This document shows, in pieces, positions 42,923 through 49,552 of a stretch of DNA of 64,000 nucleotides. Within the stretch, counting starts at the first letter, position 1. Each line of letters begins with the position of its first letter. Below the pieces are notes generated by a model. It had not been told where the DNA came from. It was given only the letters and a program-made list of their open reading frames with translations, and made no database searches. The stretch covers positions 37,501-101,500 of the forward strand of contig NZ_NRSM01000011.1 of NCBI RefSeq assembly GCF_016584105.1, given 5' to 3'. Source of the DNA: Ectothiorhodospira shaposhnikovii. GTDB lineage: Bacteria > Pseudomonadota > Gammaproteobacteria > Ectothiorhodospirales > Ectothiorhodospiraceae. A program made the translations under genes and the position numbers.

Positions 42923-43743
42923 CTATCGCCGTTCCGTTTGCTCACGTTCAAAATCAAGCTGCCGCTCGAGGGCCTCGACGAACTGACGCCGGACCCTGAG
43001 CGGCAGCGAGCGGGTTTCCGACCAGCCCCAGTGCAGTCCGCCGTAAGCGAGAAAAAATGCGTCGCTTACAAGCGAACTCCGGGGAACAAAAAAGCCGGTT
43101 CGGCCTCCAGGCGGGTGCGGATCTTGGTGCCGCAGCCATCGCATTCGGTTTCGACCGAGGTGTCGATTCCCGCGTCGACCCGCGACATCTCCTGCCGCAG
43201 CGCGTTGCGGTCGCGCATCGACATCTCCGCCAGGCTCTTCTTGGAGGGAGCCTTGCCGTCGATGTCGAGGATACGTATGAGCATGGCCGAGCTGATATTG
43301 GGCTCGCGCAGGCTGGCCAGTCGCTTTTCCTTGTGGCCATCGAGATATCCGAAGCGCACGGTTTTCTTCGAGCCGGGCAGCTTGAAGGAGAACTCCCGCT
43401 CCTCGCCGTAGGGGGTGACCTTGAGATCCTCGAGATTGATGGTCACAAAGTTGGTCATGCGGCAGGCGCTGTTCGGGCAGCTCAGCTCCAGCTCCACCTC
43501 GTCCCCCAGGGAAATCTGGCGCAGGCGGACCAGGGCGAACAGCCGGTCACCCGAGAGCAGGTTCATCACCTCGGCGAGATCGGGATCGGTCTTCTCGCCC
43601 AGCCGGACGAAACAGTTGCGGAGCACCTGGTTGATCGCCTCTCCGGAACGGATCAGGCGCTGGTTGGTGAGCAGTTCTTCCTCGGTCCCGGTCATTTCCC
43701 GAAGCTCGAGTTCAGTGCCGCTTGGCAGTTCAAAGCTGTACAT
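42923..43743 (-). CDS. Tail assembly chaperone, predicted -1 frameshift extended product
   Basis: The shorter product (43066-43743, 225 residues) and a second frame ending at 42923 overlap at a run of T bases. A slip to -1 on TTTTTTG (43093-43087) adds about 55 residues beginning VPRSSLVSDAFFLAYGGLHW. The extension has no good start codon of its own: its only ATG in this frame lies deep inside the upstream gene. It ends directly before the tape measure start. Lambda G/GT and similar pairs in many tailed phages make two chaperone forms this way from genes at the same place. The YGGLHW segment resembles a short conserved phage ORF usually found there, so a separate gene remains possible. Confidence 0.6.
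43066..43743 (-). CDS. Tail assembly chaperone, short form
   Basis: This 225-residue protein begins MYSFELPSGTELELREMTGT, the usual opening of T4 baseplate-type or tail assembly chaperone proteins located between tube and tape measure genes. It has two cysteine pairs, CPNSAC near 130 and CDGCG near 206, that could bind zinc. It ends with FLFPGVRL and a TAA. The short form would bind the tape measure while the frameshifted long form bridges to the tube protein. Confidence 0.72.
   Translation of the reverse strand: MYSFELPSGTELELREMTGTEEELLTNQRLIRSGEAINQVLRNCFVRLGEKTDPDLAEVMNLLSGDRLFALVRLRQISLGDEVELELSCPNSACRMTNFVTINLEDLKVTPYGEEREFSFKLPGSKKTVRFGYLDGHKEKRLASLREPNISSAMLIRILDIDGKAPSKKSLAEMSMRDRNALRQEMSRVDAGIDTSVETECDGCGTKIRTRLEAEPAFLFPGVRL
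43087..43093 (-). promoter_or_regulatory. Predicted -1 ribosomal frameshift site TTTTTTG
   Basis: On the coding strand the heptamer reads T TTT TTG in the zero frame, a canonical X XXY YYZ slippery site. It lies 18 bases before the TAA of the short chaperone. The -1 frame from here is open for about 55 codons, up to the base before the tape measure start. Confidence 0.6.
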
Positions 43744-43758
43744 GGTCGATCCTCCGGT

Positions 43759-44220
43759 TTAGGTCCAGTATTGGAAGCAGATGGTGAGCTTCTCGATGGT
43801 GTTCTCGGTGTTGCCGCCTTCGAGCTCGTCGTATTCGAGCGCCTTCACCCAGGCCCCGTGCAGGGTCCAGCGGCGGGTCTCGTTGCCGGTGCGGTCGTAG
43901 CGGACAACGTCGATGTCGCGCATGTAGTCGGCCGGAAGGCCGCCGGTGACGGCGTTCACGTCCACCTGTTTCTTGATCCATTCACGGGCCGCCTCGTCGG
44001 AGCCGTCCTGCAGGGTGCCTTTCTCGAGGGTGATGTCCTCGAACTTGACCCGCCCCGCCACCTTTTGGTCGAACATCGAACCGGCCGGGGCAAAGGCCAC
44101 TTCCTCGAATTCGGTTTTGGGCTCCTGTCCCTTGTGGAACAGGGCCACGTCGAAGCCGTTTACCTCGATGGCGAACTGCCAGTTCTGGTAAAGGCTCTTG
44201 GGCATGTTTCCGCTTCTCAT
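43759..44220 (-). CDS. Tail tube protein (T4 gp19-like)
   Basis: The 153-residue protein contains YQNWQFAIEVNGFDVALFHK, EVAFAPAGSMFDQKVAG and KVKFEDITLEKG-like phrases, the beta-barrel pattern of T4 gp19/Hcp-like tube subunits (conserved region ending LTICFQYW). It follows the sheath gene by 15 bases, and the chaperone gene follows it, the order expected for a contractile tail. It polymerises into the inner tube around the tape measure. Confidence 0.85.
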   Translation of the reverse strand: MRSGNMPKSLYQNWQFAIEVNGFDVALFHKGQEPKTEFEEVAFAPAGSMFDQKVAGRVKFEDITLEKGTLQDGSDEAAREWIKKQVDVNAVTGGLPADYMRDIDVVRYDRTGNETRRWTLHGAWVKALEYDELEGGNTENTIEKLTICFQYWT

Positions 44221-44235
44221 AGCCGTGTTCTCCCG

Positions 44236-45765
44236 TTAGATGATTTCTTTGAAGTCCGCGCCGGTGCTGGTCAGGATGAAGTTCAGCTCGATGAACTCCG
44301 CCGTCTTGGTCGGCTTGACGAACACGCGGGCCACCATTTCGTTGCGGTCGATGACCGCCGGGGTGTTGGTCTCCTCGTCGCACTGGAAGGCGAAGTCGTA
44401 GAGGCCGCCCTTGTCCTTGATGTCCTGCAGGAAGGGATTGATCAGGCGACCGAGGGCACGCCAGGTCTGGGGATGGTTCGGCTCGAACACCACGAAGCGG
44501 GAGGATTCCGAGATGGCTTCCTCCATGAACATCATCAGGCGGCGCACGTTGATGCGGTCCACGGCCGAGGGCTGGCTTTGCAGTGTCTTCTGGCCCCAGA
44601 TGTTGATGCCGGTGTCGGGGAACACGGCGATGACGTTGATCCCCTCCGGATAGAGCACATCGCGCTCGCCACGGCTGGTCTTGTAGGCCAGGGAGAGCGT
44701 GTTGAAGATGCGGCCACGGTCGATACCGGCGGGCGCGTTCCAGACGTTGGTCTTCTGGTCGCTGCGGGCGATGCATCCCGCCACCGCGCCGCAGGGCGGC
44801 ACCAGCTTCTTGCGCGAGTTGACCGGATCGCTGATCTCCAGCCATGGGTAGTAGAGCGCCGCGTAGGAGGAGTTGAAGGCCGCGTGGCTGTACATCCCTT
44901 GTCCCTTGCGGAAGTCGACCGCTTCGAGCGGCTCCAGGTGCATGGGCGTGTCGGCGATGAACAGCAGATCCTTGCGCCCCTCGGCATAGGCGATTCCGGC
45001 GTTGATCACCGGCACTGTGGTGACGCCGGGGACCATCAGCAGGTTCAGGGCGTCGATCTCGTCAAAGCCATAGAGGCCGGTATGCTGCGAGGGATCGCCG
45101 ATGAAGTCCGCATCGGCCAGATCGGTCAGACCATTGTCGCCGCCGCTGAGCGTGAACACGCCCAATGCCGGACGGTCGCTGGGCGTTCCCATTGCTGCGG
45201 CCAGATCCTGGACCAAGATGAAATCCGAGCGGTCGTTGATCGCCAGCTCCACATGGTTCGGCAGCGTCTCGTCCATGCTCAGATCCTTGAACACCTCGAC
45301 CACATCGCCTTTGTGCCGGACCACCAGGTTGAAATGGTTGGCCGGATCGAGAGAACCGTCCTCGATGGAGATGGAGAGTCGGTCGCCCCAGACGCCTTCG
45401 TTCACGGCCTCGATCCGCAGGGCGTCGGCGGGCGTCGCCTCCCGGTTCTGCAGGACGATGGAAGACTTGAGCGCCGTCAGCGTGTCCCGGTCGGTGGGAT
45501 CGGTGAGATGGGCAATGCGGATGACATAGAGGACCGAGCCGCCGTTGTCGAAAAATGCCCGGGCGGCGTAGGCCAGATAGCTCTCATTGATGTAGGAGCC
45601 GAAACGGTTGATGAACTGCTCCCAGCTCGTCACCAGTATGGGCTTGTTGATGGGGCCTTTCTCGGCCACCCCGACCATGGCGGCCGACGAAGTCGAGATC
45701 TGCTTCACATAGAAACTGAAGTCCGTTTCCCGGGTGTAAATCCCGGGCGATAGATAGGTCGGCAT
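44236..45765 (-). CDS. Tail sheath protein
   Basis: This 509-residue protein starts TYLSPGIYTRETDFSF and contains SSAAMVGVAEKGPINKPIL and INRFGSYINESYLAYAARAF, the N-terminal sheath signature shared by contractile phages and type VI-like systems. The C-terminal domain includes NVWNAPAGIDRGRI, INVIAVFPDTGINIWG and LINPFLQDIKDKGGLYDFAF. It forms the contractile outer sheath. The presence of sheath, gp25, gpJ and LysM-like genes shows a myovirus-type tail. Confidence 0.93.
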   Translation of the reverse strand: MPTYLSPGIYTRETDFSFYVKQISTSSAAMVGVAEKGPINKPILVTSWEQFINRFGSYINESYLAYAARAFFDNGGSVLYVIRIAHLTDPTDRDTLTALKSSIVLQNREATPADALRIEAVNEGVWGDRLSISIEDGSLDPANHFNLVVRHKGDVVEVFKDLSMDETLPNHVELAINDRSDFILVQDLAAAMGTPSDRPALGVFTLSGGDNGLTDLADADFIGDPSQHTGLYGFDEIDALNLLMVPGVTTVPVINAGIAYAEGRKDLLFIADTPMHLEPLEAVDFRKGQGMYSHAAFNSSYAALYYPWLEISDPVNSRKKLVPPCGAVAGCIARSDQKTNVWNAPAGIDRGRIFNTLSLAYKTSRGERDVLYPEGINVIAVFPDTGINIWGQKTLQSQPSAVDRINVRRLMMFMEEAISESSRFVVFEPNHPQTWRALGRLINPFLQDIKDKGGLYDFAFQCDEETNTPAVIDRNEMVARVFVKPTKTAEFIELNFILTSTGADFKEII

Positions 45766-45767
45766 GG

Positions 45768-46025
45768 TTATTTCCTCCGCTTGCTGGTGGTCTTGGCCTC
45801 ATCGGCTGCGGCGTCATCGGTTGCCGTGGGCTTTTCCGGTTCCGGTTCCGCGCCGCCGGTCAGGTCGGTGATGCGCACCAGGCCGCGTTTCCCGGCGGTC
45901 TTGATCTCGGCGGAGAGGTCCTTGCGGGCGATGCTCTTGCGTTCTCGCGGCCCGAGGTGAAGGGTTCCCTGGCCGGAGAGGTTGAACGTCAGGGGTTGGA
46001 ACTGCAGGTTTCTGATCTCGATCAC
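45768..46025 (-). CDS. Small phage protein before the sheath gene
   Basis: The 85 residues read MIEIRNLQFQPLTFNLSGQG, then LHLGPRERKSIARKDLS and a C-terminal Glu/Thr/Lys-rich tail. The N-terminal part is a small beta unit resembling short ORFs that often lie beside sheath genes. Function is not known. It starts 12 bases after the tail terminator-like gene and ends two bases before the sheath. Confidence 0.6.
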   Translation of the reverse strand: MIEIRNLQFQPLTFNLSGQGTLHLGPRERKSIARKDLSAEIKTAGKRGLVRITDLTGGAEPEPEKPTATDDAAADEAKTTSKRRK

Positions 46026-46037
46026 GGTTGTTCTCCT

Positions 46038-46586
46038 TTACGGTTGAATGGTTCGTTGCTCTGTCACGTCGCCGTGAAACTGGAAGGTCCGGTCCCGGAT
46101 CAGCCGACCGTCGCGCAGGTCGCCGTCGTACACCGGGCAGGATTCGATGCGGATGCGTCCGGAGCTTTGCCGGAGGTTGGAGAGGTTCACCCGGGCCAGG
46201 CCGCCCAGAGGAACCAGTTCGGTAAGATTCAGGCTGCCCTGGTCGGCGATGGCGATCTCCGGGTAAAGCTGGAGGAACCGCGACACCGATTCGTGAAAAC
46301 CAAGCAGTTCGGCCTCCCGGTCCACGGTCACCACCAGGTCGAAATCGAGGTGATAGAGACGGGGAAACCGGCACTCCTCGAAACTCAGCTCCGCGACATT
46401 CTTCTCGAACAGGCGGCTCTGGCTGCGGCGGAAACGGTCTTCCGCCAGCTTCGGCCCCTGGAGGATGACGCTGGGGGTACGCTGGACCTCGAACAGGTCA
46501 TCCGGGAACACCAGCACGGTGTCCGGGTGGATGGCCTGTTTGGCCAGGCGGATCAGGATTTCTGTGACGGTCTGTATCGTGCTCAA
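46038..46586 (-). CDS. Putative tail terminator protein
   Basis: The 182-residue protein has an alpha/beta composition with LFEVQRTPSVILQGPKLAED and FPRLYHLDFDLVVTVDREAE, consistent with tail-terminator or neck-completion proteins found directly before sheath genes. No motif decides this. It is the first gene after a copy of the bipartite motif (46611-46642), so it probably opens the tail transcript. Confidence 0.6.
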   Translation of the reverse strand: MSTIQTVTEILIRLAKQAIHPDTVLVFPDDLFEVQRTPSVILQGPKLAEDRFRRSQSRLFEKNVAELSFEECRFPRLYHLDFDLVVTVDREAELLGFHESVSRFLQLYPEIAIADQGSLNLTELVPLGGLARVNLSNLRQSSGRIRIESCPVYDGDLRDGRLIRDRTFQFHGDVTEQRTIQP

Positions 46587-46610
46587 GGGACGCCTCCGTT
46601 TTCTGCCTGG

Positions 46611-46642
46611 TTACTTACCGGAAGCGCTGGCGATGTGTCGGA
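46611..46642 (-). promoter_or_regulatory. Bipartite intergenic motif, copy 3 (upstream of tail module)
   Basis: TCCGAC (46642-46637) and CCGGTAAGTAA (46621-46611) are 15 bases apart on the minus strand, inside the 59-base gap between connector and tail genes. Its intervening sequence is nearly the same as in the copy at 52006. Confidence 0.7.
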
Positions 46643-46645
46643 GGC

Positions 46646-47131
46646 TCAAAGCGCGGAGCGGATCGCCTCGCGATAGTTCTGGAGGATCTGCTCGCGGTAC
46701 TTATCCATCACCGGATGCAGAAAGGGTCTGGCGGGGATGATGATGGTCGCGCCGTTCGGATGTTTGATGGTGGCCCCGTACTCCATGACGGCACCGATGT
46801 TCACCATGTCTTCCCCGTCCTTGTTGACGGTGCCGCGCAGCAGGCCGACGAACGCCTTGTCGGCCATGATCTTCTGGGTGATGGCGTTGATGAGAAAGCC
46901 GGTGTCGATGAGCGCCTTGCTGGAACCTTTGCGCTCGATGGTGCTTGCGGCGAGTTTCACGAAGGCCTGTCCGCCCGGGGCCTGGGAGCGAATCCCCCGC
47001 TGGATCTCGCGCACCAGAAAAAGGGCGTTGCGGATCGTGGCCTGTCGCAGGGCCGTGGCCAGACGTGGCCCCATGCCGGTGGTCAGCTTGGCGCGGGCCT
47101 TGTCCCAGTCACCGGTCCGCCTAACGCCCAT
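46646..47131 (-). CDS. Tail completion/virion morphogenesis protein (HK97 gp10-like)
   Basis: The 161-residue protein shows the gp10/virion morphogenesis pattern: a basic N terminus, TIRNALFLVREIQRGIRSQA, SKALIDTGFLINAI and a late ARPFLHPVMDKYREQI segment. Such proteins join the head connector to the tail. It overlaps the preceding gene by 11 bases. Confidence 0.75.
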   Translation of the reverse strand: MGVRRTGDWDKARAKLTTGMGPRLATALRQATIRNALFLVREIQRGIRSQAPGGQAFVKLAASTIERKGSSKALIDTGFLINAITQKIMADKAFVGLLRGTVNKDGEDMVNIGAVMEYGATIKHPNGATIIIPARPFLHPVMDKYREQILQNYREAIRSAL

Positions 47132-47480
47132 TGAGCTTCACCAATTGCAGGTTCTTGTGAGTGACGGTGCCGAAGAAGTGTTCTTCTTCCACACTCTGTA
47201 TGCGATAGGTTTCCCTGTCTGCGGCCAGGCGGTCTTCACCCCGGACATCGGCATTCGGAAGGACACAGGCGAGCGCGTCAATCTTGCCGCTCAACTCCTC
47301 CGGCGGGGTTTCGTTCAGTTCGAGGGGGATGACGGAGATTTCCGTGTATTCGGCATCGTCGGTGCCGTAGAGCCGCTCGCCGGGAACCACCCGCAGGACG
47401 CGTGCGGTCTGGCCCGAGGAGAGGATCAGCCGGGCGACGTCGGCCACGGCTTCAGCGCGTTCCCGGTCATTCAACAACAT
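47121..47480 (-). CDS. Head-tail connector-type protein
   Basis: This 119-residue protein begins MLLNDRERAEAVADVARLIL and has mixed alpha/beta content (YTEISVIPLELNETPPEELS). Position between two connector-type genes, size and overlaps suggest a head-completion or joining protein. No named family is certain. Confidence 0.55.
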   Translation of the reverse strand: MLLNDRERAEAVADVARLILSSGQTARVLRVVPGERLYGTDDAEYTEISVIPLELNETPPEELSGKIDALACVLPNADVRGEDRLAADRETYRIQSVEEEHFFGTVTHKNLQLVKLNGR

Positions 47481-47931
47481 CGAGGTCTATCCCTTGTTCG
47501 TAGATGACCGGAGTGAGTCCGCTCGGGGTCAGGATGTAGGATTCAGGATCAACCTGCGCGGTAGGTAACAGTTCGGCGATGCGTTGCCGGTAGTCCGCGA
47601 GCAGATCGGCCTCGAGCTTGGCCCAGTGGCCGGGCTGGCCGGTTTTGTCCACCCGCTTGTCGCCGCTGGAAAAGGAAAAGGCGTTGGCGGTGGCCGAGCG
47701 CATAACCTGGCACGCGTGGATCTGCGCCATGATCACCAGGAGCTCGCGAACCTCTCCGGACGGCTCTGGGGTAATCTCTCCGGCCGTGACCGTCAGCGAT
47801 TGGTCGAGATCGCGCCCAAGCCGGAAAACGGCCTTCCGGACGCATCTCTCCAGAGTCTGGTCCTCGAAGAGAGATGAGCCCGGGTCGGACAGGTCGAGCC
47901 GCAGGTCAGCGATCAGGTCACTCAGCAGCAC
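47467..47931 (-). CDS. Head-tail adaptor-type protein
   Basis: The 154-residue protein starts MLLSDLIADLRLDLSDPGSS, with a helical body (LERCVRKAVFRLGRDLDQSL; ELLVIMAQIHACQVMRSATA), resembling gp6/adaptor proteins bound to the portal ring. It overlaps both neighbours, as usual for connector genes. Confidence 0.6.
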   Translation of the reverse strand: MLLSDLIADLRLDLSDPGSSLFEDQTLERCVRKAVFRLGRDLDQSLTVTAGEITPEPSGEVRELLVIMAQIHACQVMRSATANAFSFSSGDKRVDKTGQPGHWAKLEADLLADYRQRIAELLPTAQVDPESYILTPSGLTPVIYEQGIDLDVVE

Positions 47932-48277
47932 CTTGCAGGCCCTCCAGACGGCTCTTGAGCGCGTCGATCACCGTGCGGCGTTTTTCGGTTTCCATGTAGC
48001 CCTTGAGGGTCTCCGGATTGGCCTCCTCGTTGACCTTGGAGATGGCGTCGGTGGCGGAGAGCTTGCTCAGGTCCACCGGTTCCGCGTCTTGGTCTGGCTC
48101 TGGAGGGGCGAGCGGTTCCTGCTTCGGTTTGTCGGCCATGGCCAGGCGGCCGTTCTTGAGCGCCGCCTGGATCTGCTTGGTGAGGCGTTCCACCTCGACT
48201 ACCTGGCCGGGCTTGAGTTTCAGCCCGGCGTCGGGGATCACCAGAACGCCGGGACGGATGTTCTTGATTCGATTCAT
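47918..48277 (-). CDS. Small phage head-module protein
   Basis: The 119 residues begin MNRIKNIRPGVLVIPDAGLK with a short beta part (LKLKPGQVVEVERL) and then an acidic, proline-rich linker to a C-terminal helix. It lies directly after the major capsid gene. No family is recognised; a capsid accessory or connector role is likely. Confidence 0.55.
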   Translation of the reverse strand: MNRIKNIRPGVLVIPDAGLKLKPGQVVEVERLTKQIQAALKNGRLAMADKPKQEPLAPPEPDQDAEPVDLSKLSATDAISKVNEEANPETLKGYMETEKRRTVIDALKSRLEGLQGAAE

Positions 48278-48295
48278 CTCACGTCACCTCCTGGA

Positions 48296-49159
48296 TTACG
48301 GAACCAGTTTGACCTTGGCCATGATGTCAGGGCGGGTAATGCCCTGGCCGATTTCGGACCACACCAGCCAGCCGGTCTTGAAGCGGGTCTTCTGATCGAT
48401 GGACTCCGTCTTCAGGTTTTCGCGCACCGGCATCTTTCCGACCTCTTCATCCGGGACGATGATGATCTCGTCCAGCGGCATGGAGGCGGTCAGCAGAATG
48501 CCGCCGGTGCCGTAGTTCTTGATGACACCCTTCTGGCGCAGCTCGAGCTTGGTCTGGGGATCGAGGTTCCAGCCGCGCATGTCGTTGAACCGGCGGCCGC
48601 GCATGACGATGTACTTCACCGACAGCTCCAGGTCCTCGATGATCGAGATGGCCTCGTTCAGCGCCTCCTCGGTGAGCAAGTCGCCAGTGACCTCGATGGT
48701 GTTGGTCGCCGGGATGGCCGAGGAGAGCACCGAGATGGTGCGGCGGTCCATCTCCTTGCGGATGGCGTCGGCGGCGCTGGTCTGGATGTCCATCAGCGTG
48801 CCGATGTTGCCGTTCTTGAGGACGGAAACGTCCACCATCGGATTGGAGTGAATGCGGTTGGTGGGGAACTCGACCTCGTCCTTGCCCACCTCCTGCTCCT
48901 GTGCGTCGCCGTCCTTGCTGATCCAGTGAGCCTTGACGGTCGGTTTCTTCTGGTAGACCGGACGTTCGCCCTTGGGCAGCGTGTGCTTGGTGAGCAGCAG
49001 CGAGGAAATCTCCTTGCGCTTGATCTCCTGTTCGATGGGCGCGGCAATGGCGGCGGCAAGTGCCCGCATGCCTTCGGGCGACTCGAGAGCCTCGCTCATG
49101 AGCCGCGCCATGGTTTCCATGTACTCCTGGGAGTGGATCTTCAACTGATTGGTTTTCAT
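48296..49159 (-). CDS. Major capsid protein (probable HK97 fold)
   Basis: The 287-residue protein has an N-terminal helix, an E-loop-like stretch (TKHTLPKGERPVYQKKPTVK) and a central helical P-domain-like part (DIQTSAADAIRKEMDRRTIS). The C-terminal half includes SVKYIVMRGRRFNDMRGWNL and GGILLTASMPLDEIIIVPDE, typical of HK97-fold shells. Its position after the protease/scaffold and decoration genes, and before the connector genes, fits the major capsid. The short length suggests the protease or scaffold acts in trans. Confidence 0.78.
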   Translation of the reverse strand: MKTNQLKIHSQEYMETMARLMSEALESPEGMRALAAAIAAPIEQEIKRKEISSLLLTKHTLPKGERPVYQKKPTVKAHWISKDGDAQEQEVGKDEVEFPTNRIHSNPMVDVSVLKNGNIGTLMDIQTSAADAIRKEMDRRTISVLSSAIPATNTIEVTGDLLTEEALNEAISIIEDLELSVKYIVMRGRRFNDMRGWNLDPQTKLELRQKGVIKNYGTGGILLTASMPLDEIIIVPDEEVGKMPVRENLKTESIDQKTRFKTGWLVWSEIGQGITRPDIMAKVKLVP

Positions 49160-49177
49160 GTGCGTTGGCTCCTTGGG

Positions 49178-49540
49178 TTAGACGAGCAGGCGGAATTTGA
49201 GGACGCCGCTCTGTACGGAAATGGCGTGGGCGACCACATGCTCTCCGGCCGCGACGCCGTTGGTCAGGCGACCGCCCGCCGAAACTTTCAGGTCGTCTCC
49301 GGCGACGACGGTCCCTTCGAAGGAGTCGGTCTCGTAGACGCCGCCGTCGCAGTAGATGCCGGGCATTTCGCCACCGGCGTAGTCCTTGATCAGGATGCCG
49401 AAGGAGCGCTTGGTGGGATCGGTGTTGACGGCGAACAGGTCGTCGCCGACCACGCGGACCACCTGGCCGAGCTGGCCGTCGCCCTGGATGTGGCCGTCGC
49501 CATAGGCGAGGCTGCGGTGACACGGATTGATGAATGACAT
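49178..49540 (-). CDS. Capsid decoration/stabilising protein
   Basis: The 120-residue, glycine-rich, beta-sheet protein (YGDGHIQGDGQLGQVVRVVG, then SFEGTVVAGDDLKVSAGG) resembles trimeric decoration proteins and DUF2190-like proteins encoded between scaffold and major capsid genes. It would bind the expanded capsid surface. Confidence 0.65.
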   Translation of the reverse strand: MSFINPCHRSLAYGDGHIQGDGQLGQVVRVVGDDLFAVNTDPTKRSFGILIKDYAGGEMPGIYCDGGVYETDSFEGTVVAGDDLKVSAGGRLTNGVAAGEHVVAHAISVQSGVLKFRLLV

Positions 49541-49552
49541 GGTGTTTCCTCC

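Noticed and set aside
43057-45753. An 898-residue plus-strand frame opposite sheath and tube genes
   Set aside because: Antisense shadow of well-supported tail genes, with no family pattern and no ribosome site.
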